From Prosopocoilus inquinatus (Eukaryota > Arthropoda > Insecta > Coleoptera > Lucanidae): a DNA stretch of 64,000 nucleotides. Shown here piece by piece: positions 23,560 through 32,609 of the stretch; position 1 is the first letter of the stretch; every line of letters begins with the position of its first letter. The translations under genes were made by a program, and so were the position numbers. Location of the stretch: NCBI GenBank assembly GCA_036172665.1, contig CM069877.1:28049001-28113000 (forward strand). Direction: 5' to 3'. Under the pieces are notes generated by a model that worked only from the letters and a program-made list of their open reading frames with translations, searched no databases and had not been told where the DNA came from.

Positions 23560-24336
23560 ACAGTTTTTAACAAAATTTATTCCTGCATTTTTACAATTTC
23601 ATAATAATGGTCAACAAATGAAGTGGACCTCAAACAATGTCAATGAATTGACTTCTATACACTATTTTTTCTTGATAGGCGGAAAAATATAGATTGACGT
23701 AACGTGTTACATAATTAACTACCGACCAAAAATTTCAGAGTTGACCCCAATTGTTACTAACTAGTTGCTGTTATAATAAAACTAAAAAAAGAACACAAAT
23801 AACTGACTAATATAAGAGTCATATTCATTTACAACTTCGTGTCTTTCGCCTATCAAGAAAAAATTGACCTGATCTGATTCAAAAAAGATTTTAATAAAAG
23901 TATGCAATAAATTATCACCATATCTCCACAGTTTGTCGAAAACTGACAAAGCCCGATAAATTCTCAAAGAATATTATATTACATTATACTTACACTTATC
24001 TGTCCTCAAGTTCAGGCATTTGATAGATAATCGTTTGACATCATTAACACGTTTAGAAAACTTATGGTTTATGTGGAGCATTTATTTAAAATTTGTTCGC
24101 AATTAAATTTTTTTTAATTTAATTACGTAAGCTGCAGTTATTTTATTTATTTACTTCATCGTTTAATCTATGTTTAATGCAAGTCAGATAATTTAGTTAA
24201 TTTATTTGTTCCATATGGATTAATATACTTGAATTTTTTTTATTCTATTGGAAATACATTTTTTATTTTAAATCGTACATAAAGATAAAATTATGTTTAT
24301 TACTGTGTTTTGAATTTTACTATTTTTTTTATACAC
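23560..24336 (+). other. Transib-2 3' untranslated region
   Basis: Non-coding tail of the second Transib, AT-rich with no supported gene. The element's 3' region continues after the nested MITE to 25030. Confidence 0.6.
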
Positions 24337-24960
24337 AGTGTAACAGAATCACAGGCCGCTAGTTCACATATTCTACAAATAAAAATAAAGGAAAAAGTTT
24401 ATATTATACACTATTAAGTTTCTTATTTGAATTTTTACGAAGTAGTTTATTCTAGAAACGTTTCAGAAAAAAACTTCTATACAGAGTATACGCGGAAAAC
24501 TGTATCGATAGCTAGAAAATCGTTTTCTAGAGACGAATTTAACTAGACATTCTGAATGTAATGCAGTGGTAAAAAGCTCATATTCTCGTGAAAAATAAAA
24601 ACAATTAAAAATCTCAAAAATAGTCATTTTTTTTCGATACTGCCATAAAATCAAGCGAAAAAGGTCCTCAAACTTTCCTAATTTAAGTTACTTCATGAAG
24701 TTTCAAATAAAAACTTAGCTATTGCAGACATATCTCTAAACCCTGATAGTCATTTGTTTTTCCGAAATTATCGTTAAATTGGACAGGAAAGGTCCTGAAA
24801 CTTTTCTAATATAAGTTACTTCGTAAAAATTCAGATAAGAAAGTTAACTGTTGTTACGGCTGTCATGAACACCCTGTACACATATTTATAGAAACTTTTT
24901 TCTTTATTTTGAAGCTGTAGAATACATCCCTGGAGTAGCGGTCTATATTTTTGTTACACT
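24337..24960. mobile_element. Small inverted-repeat element nested in Transib-2
   Basis: Begins AGTGTAACAGAATC...GGCCGCTA and ends TAGCGGTC...TTGTTACACT, inverted over about 25 bp. No coding sequence. A clear target duplication was not found. Confidence 0.6.
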
Positions 24961-25035
24961 CGAAATTTTAGAAAGTGAGATGCGCCGTTTTAAATTAAGT
25001 ACCGCTAGATTTAGCAAATAACACACTGTGCAGCG

Positions 25036-25249
25036 TAGAGAATTCGAGACGGCCGCAAAGGATATAAAATCGCCCGGAGTTGACTCACCAGGCAGTCGAA
25101 TTCGAACAGCGATCGTCGAAGTTAGATTTTAGTGTGAAAATAAATTGTTACAAATAAATTAGTTTTTAAGCTTTATTAAATTACGGTTAAGTTTTTATCG
25201 AGTGTTTTATTCGTTTAAATAAATAAATTTAAACCCTAGAAACGTAACA
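25036..25249 (+). repeat. Gypsy 5' LTR, second part
   Basis: Matches the 3' LTR from TAGAGAATTCGAGACGG to CGTAACA. It holds GGATATAAAA near 25059-25068, a TATA-like promoter signal about 70 bp before the region where the element transcript would begin. Confidence 0.88.
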
Positions 25250-25250
25250 G

Positions 25251-25268
25251 TGGTGTCGGTGTGCGGGT
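25251..25268 (+). promoter_or_regulatory. Candidate primer-binding site
   Basis: TGGTGTCGGTGTGCGGG starts one base after the 5' LTR; TGG complements the CCA end of a tRNA. I do not assign the tRNA species. Confidence 0.6.
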
Positions 25269-25346
25269 TTGTGCAAATAAATAAACAATTTAAAGTAAAT
25301 TAAATTAAATCAGATTATTAAATAAGTACAGTATCGGAAAAAAACA

Positions 25347-26207
25347 ATGGCTACGAGAAAAGTGTTGTTGAAAGACTTAAAAGTGGCCGAATTAAAAACC
25401 GAATTGGAAGAACGAGAGTTAGAAACCGGTGGTTTGAAAGGCGCACTTCAACAGCGTCTCCGATGCGATTTGTTGACAGCTGGTGAAGATCCAGAGACGT
25501 TCCTTTTCGAAATTTCGTGTGGTCCCGCCGATTTTAATAAATTCTTGAAGGACGAATTTCGAGAACAATCCAGAAATTTGGACGAGAAGTTTCAAGAACA
25601 GTCTGGAAATTTCAAGGACGAACTTCGAGAACAATCCAGAAATTTGGACGAGAAGTTTCTAGAACAATCTGGAAAATTCAAGGACGAACTTCGAGAACAA
25701 TCCAGAAATTTGGACGAGAAATTTCAAGAACAGTCTGGAAATTTACAGAAGCTTCGAGAACAATCCAGAAATTTAGAGGAGAAGCTTCCAGAACAATCTG
25801 GAAATTTCGACAAATTACAAAATAAATTGTTGGAACAATCTAGAGACTTAGACGAGAAATTTCTAGAGCAATCCAGAAATTTCGACGAGAAACTTCTAGA
25901 ACAGTCCGGAAATTTGAAGGGTGAATTTCTAGAACAGACGAAAGGACTCGAAGATAAACTAGTGGTAAAAATATCGGAAGAAACAAGAAACCTGCAAGAA
26001 AATGTGGAAGAAATAATATTCCAGCAGGATAACAAAATCAAAAATCTGGAACAAATCATGGTGGTGTTACCACCGCCGAGGATGTTCGCCGCATTGTGGA
26101 ACAGGTCTTCAAGCAGAAGAAGCCGCTGGTGTGGCCAGGAAGAAGGACATGTTCGCAGGCGATGTCCAAAGCCCAGACAGGATCCAAGGAAGCCACAGTT
26201 AAACTAA
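25347..26207 (+). CDS. Gypsy Gag-like protein with SAP domain and coiled-coil repeats
   Basis: 286 codons from ATG 25347. Residues ~8-45 look like a SAP motif (KDLKVAELKTELEERELE...GLKGALQQRL), a small DNA/RNA-binding helix pair. Residues ~65-200 are tandem copies of REQSRNLDEKFQEQSGNF-type units, strongly alpha-helical. The tail has a degraded zinc knuckle (WCGQEEGH...RRRC) with its first Cys displaced. In retroelements Gag packages the RNA; here the usual long capsid region seems to be missing or replaced by the repeats, so the protein may be internally deleted. It overlaps pol (from 26096) in the -1 frame, the usual Gypsy frameshift layout. Confidence 0.75.
   Translation: MATRKVLLKDLKVAELKTELEERELETGGLKGALQQRLRCDLLTAGEDPETFLFEISCGPADFNKFLKDEFREQSRNLDEKFQEQSGNFKDELREQSRNLDEKFLEQSGKFKDELREQSRNLDEKFQEQSGNLQKLREQSRNLEEKLPEQSGNFDKLQNKLLEQSRDLDEKFLEQSRNFDEKLLEQSGNLKGEFLEQTKGLEDKLVVKISEETRNLQENVEEIIFQQDNKIKNLEQIMVVLPPPRMFAALWNRSSSRRSRWCGQEEGHVRRRCPKPRQDPRKPQLN
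25550..25945 (+). repeat. In-frame 33/66-bp coding repeats in gag
   Basis: GAACAATCCAGAAATTT-type units recur about every 33 bp, with alternate units more alike (66-bp period), across residues ~65-200 of Gag. Lengths are multiples of three. Confidence 0.85.
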
Positions 26208-29200
26208 GCCGGGTCGGTGCAGAGGGGCAAACGTCGACCCGTATTCAAAGGCCCCCAAAGACGAAAGCCAAACAAGTAATATCCCTACGGCAGTTAACCA
26301 GCAGTGTCTTCGTGGATGTTACCATTGATGACATTCCTCACACCATGTTGTTGGATACGGGTGCGACGAAGACCATCCTAAGACCCGACGTCATCAAGTC
26401 ATCTGGACGCACCGAGCCGACCAAGTGGAGACTAAAAACTGCAACTGGAACATCAGCAACTGTCCACGGTGAAGTAGAGGTTATCATCACCATTGGATCA
26501 ACTCCAATAAAACACCGTGCACTGGTAGCGGATATAGAGGACGAGGCAATTTTGGGCATGGACGTCATGTGTGCCCACGGATTTCAATTGGACTTAAAGC
26601 GTGGCGTAATGGTGGTCAATAATGAGGAGTTGGTTCTACATCAACGAGGAGACGTGGCCGCTCGAGTAGTCCTCGCTGAAGACGTATTACCCAGCAGGAC
26701 TGAGGTTATCGTCGACGCAAAATTGAACGGTGTTTTTCAAGATGGGCAAGTCATTATGGTTGAACCTAATACTGATGATCAGAAGATTGGAAGAGGAGTC
26801 CTCGTTGGGAAAATGTTGTTGACGGCGAAGGAGGAAGTACCTGTCCGCCTGATGAACGTCAATTGTTTCTCCGTCAATATCAAGAAAGGAACCATCTTGG
26901 GAAGCTGCACCATGGTGTCCTCCATCTCCCGCCACCTTGAAGCAAACGTGCCAAAAGCGAAAGTCCCAAGGAAATTATGGGAAATGGTTATGTCAACAGC
27001 CCAGGAATTGACTCCAGACCAGAAGACAAAAGCAAAGAATCTGATCGGCCGCTATCAAGATGTATTTGAGGTAGAAAATGGATCCAAGGGAAGAACTGAT
27101 GTCGTGAAACACAAAATAGAGACTGGAGAAGAAAGACCTATCCGTCAAGCTCCAAGGCGATTACCGTTGGCGAAGCGTGAGGAAGCGGAACGCATTATTC
27201 GCGAGATGGAAAAGGATAATGTGATAGAACCATCAAGCAGCCCGTGGGCGTCACCAGTAGTGCTTGTGAAGAAGAAGGATGGGTCCACCAGGTTCTGTGT
27301 AGACTACCGGTTACTCAACAATGTCACCAAGAAGGACAGCTATCCCCTGCCACGGATTGATGATACCCTGGACACCCTGGCCGGCTCAAAGATCTTCTCT
27401 ACTTTGGACTTAAAGAGTGGATATTGGCAAGTGGAGCTGGCGCCTGAAGATCGAGAAAAGACGGCGTTTTCCATTGGTATGGGTCTGTGGCAGTTCACAG
27501 TGATGCCATTCGGGTTATGTAATGCCCCAGCGACATTCGAGAGGTTAATGGAGACGGTTCTGAAAGGTCTGTCCTGGACAACGTGCATGGTGTACCTTGA
27601 CGACATAATCGTCGTGGGAAAGACGTTCGACGACCACCTAAGGAACCTGGAAGGAGTGTTCCAGCGGCTTCGCGGAGCTGGACTAAAGCTTAGCCTCAAG
27701 AAGTGTCTCCTGTTCCAGAAGGAAGTGAATTACCTGGGGCACATTGTTAATGGAAATGGAATCGCCGTGAACCCTGTGAAGATTCAGGTGGTGAAAGACT
27801 GGCCAACTCCCAGAAATAAGGAGTTTCCTTGGCCTGTGCACTTACTATCGGCGCTACGTTCCTGGATTTGCAGACATTGCTAAGCCATTGACAAAACTCA
27901 CTGAAGAAGGTCGTCCATTTGAATGGGACCAACAGTGTCAAATTGGCTTTGAACAACTAAAGCAGTACTTGATTAGTGCTCCTATTCTGAGTTATCCTCT
28001 CCCGGAAGGAAAATTCGTCGTGGACACAGATGCTAGCAACGTTGGGATTGGTGGCGTACTCTCCCAGATACAAGAGGGGCAAGAGAAGGTGATCGGCTAC
28101 TTCAGTAAAGTCCTATCAAAGCCGGAACGAAACTATTGCGTCACAAGAAGGGAATTGCTAGCCGTCGTAAAAATGATAGAACATTTCTACAAGTACTTGT
28201 ATGGTAGACGCTTCCTCCTGAGGACCGACCATGCCGCTCTAAAATGGCTTCTCCGTTTCAAGAACCCAGAAGGGCAAGTTGCACGATGGATCGAAGGACT
28301 TCAGGAGTACGATTTTGAAATTCAGCATCGGGCAGGAACGAGCCATCGAAATGCCGATGCTTTGTCGAGAAGACCCTGTGCCGAAGACTGTAAGCACTGT
28401 AGTCGTTTGGACGAGAAAGTAGCCACGACTGCGAGGACAGCCATTGTTGACGACAAATGGCAAGGCGAAGAACAGCGAACAGACCAGGAGAACGACCCGG
28501 ATTTGAAATTAGTGCTAGAGTGGAAAAGCAGGGACGCGAGGCCTACCTGGGAAGAGGTAGCACCATGTGCACCATCCGTAAAATCATACTGGGCGCAGTG
28601 GCACTCCATAGTGTTGGATCGTGGTCTTCTGAGACGAAGCATAGAGAATCAGGAAGGCATGGAACAGAAGACACAGTTACTGATCCCCAAGAATAGGATG
28701 CCAGAAGTTCTGAGGGAACTTCACGATGGAACTTCGGGAGGGCATCTGGGAGTTAAGAAGACTATGGAGAAGGTGCGCGAAAGATTTTACTGGGTGAACT
28801 GCAAGGAAGACGTGAAGGATTGGTGCAGAATGTGCAGTCTGCGCAGCCAGTAACGGTCCCCACAGGCGGGGTAAGGCCCCCATGAGACAGTACAACGTTG
28901 GAAGTCCTTTTGAGAGAGTTGCCATCGATGTAGCCGGTCCGTTTCCAGAAACGAATGGTGGAAACAAGTACATCGTCGTGGTAATGGACTACTTTAGCAA
29001 GTGGGTTGAAGCTTACGCCCTACCTAACCAAGAGGCAGTCACTATTGCGGGAGTCCTTGTCAGGGAATGGATCAGTCGGTATGGTGCACCTATGGAACTG
29101 CATTCAGACCAAGGAAGGAACTTTGAATCGGCCTTGTTCAAAAACGTGTGTACTCTGCTCGGCGTACGAAAAACTAGAACAACTGCACTCCACCCACAGT

Positions 29201-29758
29201 CGGACGGAATGGTGGAAAGGTTCAATAGAACCATCAACCGACATTTGTCCAAGGTCGTTTCCGATCATCAGAGGGACTGGGATACGTACATCCCCCTGTT
29301 TCTAATGGCATACCGCTCATCTGTTCATGAGACAACAGGGGAGACTCCCGCGAAAGTGGTATTCGGGCGAGAGCCGAGACTGCCCTGCGACCTGAAGTTT
29401 GGTGTGAAGCCTGGCGAAGTCTCTGCCGACGAAGATTACGTGTGCAAATTACACAGGAAAATGGATGATATCCACAACCAAGTGCGTCACAATATACAGA
29501 CGGCCAGCGATCGGATGAAGGAGCACTATGACATCAACGCTCAACACGGGGGATACCAACCTGGAGCACTGGTCTGGCTTTATAACCCCCCAAAGACGTC
29601 GAGGCCTCTCCCCAAAACTGCAGACCTCTTGGGAAGGTCCTTACAAAGTGATGAAACGGATCAACGACGTCGTTTACCGAATCAAGAAGGTCCCCCCATG
29701 GCAAACCCAAAGTAATCCACTTCAACCGGATAGCCCCTTACCATGGAGAAGCAGATGA
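26096..29758 (+). pseudogene. Gypsy pol: protease, reverse transcriptase, RNase H, integrase
   Basis: Order and motifs: aspartic protease (LLDTGATKTIL, ~26345); reverse transcriptase with FCVDYRLLN, MPFGLCNAP and catalytic YLDD (~27594-27605); RNase H (VVDTDASNVGIGG ~28018, and DHAALKW); integrase zinc region (GGHLGVKK ... CRMC); integrase core with the Asp of AIDVAGP, the Asp of HSDQGRNFE and the Glu of GMVERFNR; then a GPY/F module (WEGPYKV, ~29625). Frames change near 27830, 28838, 29615 and 29695, at least four indels, some in homopolymers. All catalytic residues I can see remain, so decay is recent. The frame runs on without a natural stop into the next feature. Confidence 0.92.
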
Positions 29759-30572
29759 AGGGACAGTACAAAGGGCGCAAGTTTCCGAAGTGAACTTCGA
29801 AACCTTCATGTCTCATCACGCCGAAGGAAGCAAGGCACGGTTTGGAGTGACCACGGAGAAGCAACAAGATCTCTTTAAAGTGCCACTGGAGTACAGTCTG
29901 GCCCACTGCGTAGCAGAAGACCTGAAAATGTCCAAAGGAATCGCTCAGGTGTTTAGGAAGAAATTTGGCCAAATCGAGGAGCTACGAAGATAGCATCCCG
30001 TGGTAGGCAAGAGCTTGCAGATCATTGATTCGACGGCAGATCGGAGGCGCCACGTGCATTATTTAGTCACTAAGAAGACATCAAGCGGTAAACCTGACTA
30101 TCAAAGTATGTGGAGAGCCCTATATAGCCTGAGGAGACAGCTAATAGAGAACCATCAGATGAAGTTAGCCATCCCCAAATTGGGCTGCGGATTGGACGGA
30201 CTAGAGTGGAGAGTAATTCGAAGCATGCTGGAAGTCATCTTCCACAGAACGGGAATTGAAGTCCTAGTCTGCAGCCACCACCCACAGGCAACAGTCAGCA
30301 ACAGCAAAACCGTAGACTGCTACTTCTTCCAGACGGAGAGTTGCAAGAATGGGCCAGCATGTACATTCCGACACCCTCCTTCAAGACTATCACCAGTAAC
30401 ATTTCGAGACGAAACGTTTTTAAGAAGGGGGCAGTGTGGCGCGCCACCCGGCTTAGCTCAAGGCGTCAAGAAGTCGGTTCGTTATGCGTCATTGGCTGCC
30501 ACGCCACCGGGGTCTACATCGAACAGACTAGACTTTTCCGGCGATGGAACAAACTCGAATCTTCCAGCGTAG
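29759..30572 (+). pseudogene. Macrodomain (TARG1/OARD1-like) plus CCCH zinc finger at the Gypsy pol 3' end
   Basis: The frame follows on from the integrase C terminus through a linker and enters a macrodomain (~29870-30280). Macrodomains of the TARG1/OARD1 class remove ADP-ribose from proteins. Shared motifs are SLAHCVAEDLKM, GIAQVFRKKFG, YLVTKK and IPKLGCGLDGLEW. The Lys of TKK and the Asp of GCGLD correspond to the two catalytic residues of human TARG1 (Lys84, Asp125). A CCCH finger follows: Cys codons at 30318, 30342 and 30360 and a His codon at 30372, spacing C-x7-C-x5-C-x3-H. One TAG at 29991-29993 interrupts it. The frame ends at TAG 30570-30572, inside the 3' LTR. It takes the place of env. 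Domain identity is strong by eye; function in the element is inferred. Confidence 0.85.
30423..30434 (+). promoter_or_regulatory. Polypurine tract
   Basis: AGAAGGGGGCAG directly before the 3' LTR, the expected plus-strand primer site. It lies inside the coding frame of the macrodomain/CCCH product. Confidence 0.7.
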
Positions 30573-30783
30573 AGAATTCGAGACGGCCGCAAAGGATATA
30601 AAATCGGCCCAAGTTGACTCACCAGGCAGTCGAATTCGAACAGCGATCGTCGAAGTTAGATTTTAGTGTGAAAATAAATTGTTGCAAATAAATTAGTTTT
30701 TAAGCTTTATTAAATTACGGTTAAGTTTTTATCGAGTGTTTTATTCGTTTAAATAAATAAATTTAAACCCTAGAAACGTAACA
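30435..30783 (+). repeat. Gypsy 3' LTR
   Basis: 349 bp, TG...CA ends, intact. It begins with a GGCGCGCC palindrome and includes the GGATATAAAA promoter signal and AATAAATAAA-type polyadenylation words. Followed by target duplicate GTAT. Confidence 0.92.
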
Positions 30784-31562
30784 GTATTAACTTTTGTTCT
30801 GCCAAAGATTTTAGTCAAATTTATTTTTTAATAATAGATCACACAATTTATTACAAACTACACATTAGCAGAATAATTTGTGCTTTGTTAGTTTCAATAT
30901 TTTAAGATTAAAAGTTCACATTAATAAGAGTAATAAATATTAACCCAGTAGGCCAAAGTCAAAATGTAACTAACGTCAGCGCTACCTAAATATTGCAATA
31001 TTTTCATTTAAAATTACTAAAAACAGGCATTTATTTAAATAACATAATTCGACAATTAACGGAAACCAAACAAATTTCGACTATTTCTTCAACGCAACGG
31101 AGTAAACAGACATTTTTGTTACAGTTGTGTTCTGATGTGGACAGCACAACGACAAATTAATTTTTAACGTTGACCTACTCGATTGATTTGTTCTTTAATA
31201 ATTTCAACTTTTAGTCGTAAAATAATTAAATCAATGACACACCTGTTATTCTGGTAGTGTGTATTTTGTAATAAATTGTATAATTAATTATTAAAAACTG
31301 AAATTTGTCCAAAGCCTTTGGCAGAACAAAAGTTTACAGGAGGCAAAATTTTTGTCATGTAAATCCCTATGGCCACAATTAAAAAAAAACACTGTATGTG
31401 CATTCATGAAATTCAAAAAATTGTTGTACAGGTTTTGTTACATATACGGTATCTGGCAATAATATTATTGTAAGTAAAAAGTTTTTAATGTTAAACCGGA
31501 CAGAATTATAATTGGAAAAGCACTCAACGTTTCACTATCGATTGATAGCTTCGTAAGGGATC

Positions 31563-31696
31563 TTATTCTCGAATCAAGGAGAGAACGTGACGTCAAAATG
31601 ACGTAGGCTTTGTATAAAACTATGTAACTCGTAAGAGAATTATGTCATTTTGACGTCACATTCTCTTGTGAGAGAATTCCCTCAATTCGAGAATAA
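31563..31696. repeat. Palindromic MITE with TGACGTCA-like arms
   Basis: TTATTCTCGAATC at the left and GATTCGAGAATAA-like sequence at the right are inverted; the arms also share AGAGAACGTGACGTCAAAATG in reverse complement. About 134 bp with a short central AT spacer. Confidence 0.75.
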
Positions 31697-31699
31697 AGC

Positions 31700-32079
31700 T
31701 CCTGGAGTGAAAAAATTAAATAAACAAGTTGTCAAGAGCCAACTTTATACAGGGTGTTTTTTTACTGTATGCAAATATTTAAACCTGCAATATATCACCA
31801 TAAATGGCAACGATTGAACGCCTCTTCAATTATGACCTGCAGCCGAAGTAGGCCAGGGTCAGTACGTTACTTGATCTTGAGCACGAACGACATAAATCAG
31901 CCGCTCCGATCAGCTGATCAGTCAAAACATTTACAATTTAAATTAACTTCACTGCAAGTAATTTAAGTTTAAGTATTTTAAATTGAAATCTAGTGCAATT
32001 CAAGAAACTGCGGTTCGTAATTGCCGAACAAATTGTAATTTCTCATTCCATATTATTTTTAATTAGTGATGTAAGTGCC
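31700..32079. other. No gene seen
   Basis: Contains an ACAGGGTGTTTTTTTACTG word near 31750 typical of insect MITE ends, but no partner end was found. Confidence 0.35.
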
Positions 32080-32250
32080 TTAAATGACACCGGATCATGA
32101 AAGTGGTCACATTAAAAATGACGGTCACGTCACAATGATTGGTCATTTTAAAAATGACCCTGTGAACGATACATAACAATCATTTTAATAAACGACTGTC
32201 ATTTTTAATAGATGATCGTCATTTAAATAAATGACAGTCACAGATATATG
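32080..32250. repeat. Cluster of short TGAC/GTCA palindromic units
   Basis: AAATGAC and GTCATTT words recur in both orientations at least ten times in 170 bp (for example ATGACGGTCAC, GGTCATTTTAAAAATGACC). Likely an internal part of a foldback element; ends not resolved. Confidence 0.6.
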
Positions 32251-32309
32251 CAAATAGGCGTGTGTGCGTGTACTGCTGTTGGAAAAATACTTCACGTAAA
32301 ATAAAAATA

Positions 32310-32602
32310 TAAGGTCCTTCAGTGCTTATGACTATATCCTCACAAAAAAAAGAAACAATTTAACTATAAAACGTGAGGAAGTCATGCCAACAAGTTCAGG
32401 TACAGACACTGATGAAGAAATGAGAAAATAGAGACTAATGTTTGGGTATTAAGTCATCAATTGGTATCGAATTGTATCCGTAGCACTGAAGGACATGAAG
32501 TGAATACCGACCATCCCCAAGTTAATTCAAGCGTTTGTCGAACCCATGACCTTGCGATTGCAAGGTCGGCCTCCTTACCGCTTGGACCGTTCTGACTTTG
32601 AT
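32310..32602 (-). mobile_element. tRNA-derived SINE-like element
   Basis: Read on the minus strand from about 32602: GGTCCAAGCGGTAAGGAGG resembles an A box, CTTGCAATCGCAAG an anticodon-arm hairpin, and GGGTTCGACAAA a B box, in tRNA order and spacing. An unrelated body follows down to about 32310. The tRNA-like head with a non-tRNA body fits a SINE transcribed by RNA polymerase III. The 3' end is uncertain. Confidence 0.6.
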
Positions 32603-32609
32603 TAAATTT

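Larger units (their letters stand above)
18926..25030 (+). mobile_element. Second Transib transposon, inserted in the Gypsy LTR
   Basis: Bounded by CACAGTG (18926-18932) and CACTGTG (25024-25030), with a perfect 5-bp duplication CAGCG (18921-18925, 25031-25035). The termini agree over about 32 bp including ATCTAGCGGTAC. A nonamer-like ACAAAATTC follows the left heptamer after 23 bp; the right end has ACTTAATTT at the same 23-bp spacing. Removing the two nested insertions leaves about 3.4 kb. It belongs to a different Transib family from copy 1, since the internal terminus sequences do not match. Confidence 0.93.
18791..30783 (+). mobile_element. Ty3/Gypsy LTR retrotransposon with nested insertions
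   Basis: LTRs of 349 bp run from TGTGGCGCGCC to CGTAACA; the element is flanked by GTAT on both sides (18787-18790, 30784-30787). The 5' LTR is split: 18791-18925 and 25036-25249, with the second Transib between. After removal of that element and its 5-bp duplication the two LTRs have identical length. Internal order is gag, protease, reverse transcriptase, RNase H, integrase, then a macrodomain and CCCH finger; no env is present. Several frameshifts show it is inactive. The two LTRs differ at only a few positions, so insertion was fairly recent. Confidence 0.93.
18734..31394. mobile_element. Palindromic TA-target MITE, split by the Gypsy element
   Basis: Without the insertion this is about 660 bp: 18734-18790 joined to 30788-31394. 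It starts CAGTGCTTTTTC and ends in the inverse, TTAAAAAAAAACACTG, flanked by TA (18732-18733, 31395-31396). The arms share TGTGGCCATAGGGATTTAC and CTTTTGTTCTGCCAAAG and stay recognisably inverted for nearly 300 bp each, so the whole element is a degenerate palindrome. The CAGTG ends and TA target point to the Tc1/mariner superfamily. No coding sequence of its own. Confidence 0.82.

Noticed and set aside
24334..24340. CACAGTG inside the second Transib as a possible further Transib end
   Set aside because: It overlaps the start of the small inverted-repeat element (AGTGTAACAG), has no partner heptamer or 5-bp duplication, and the true ends at 18926 and 25030 are already fixed.
25419..26059. Antisense frames in the gag repeat as a gene
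   Set aside because: They are mirror images of the in-frame repeat on the plus strand, with no motif of their own.
29790..30283. The macrodomain as an independent host OARD1 pseudogene lying next to a Gypsy
   Set aside because: The integrase frame leads into it, no junction or duplication separates them, and the polypurine tract and LTR follow directly in the same unit.
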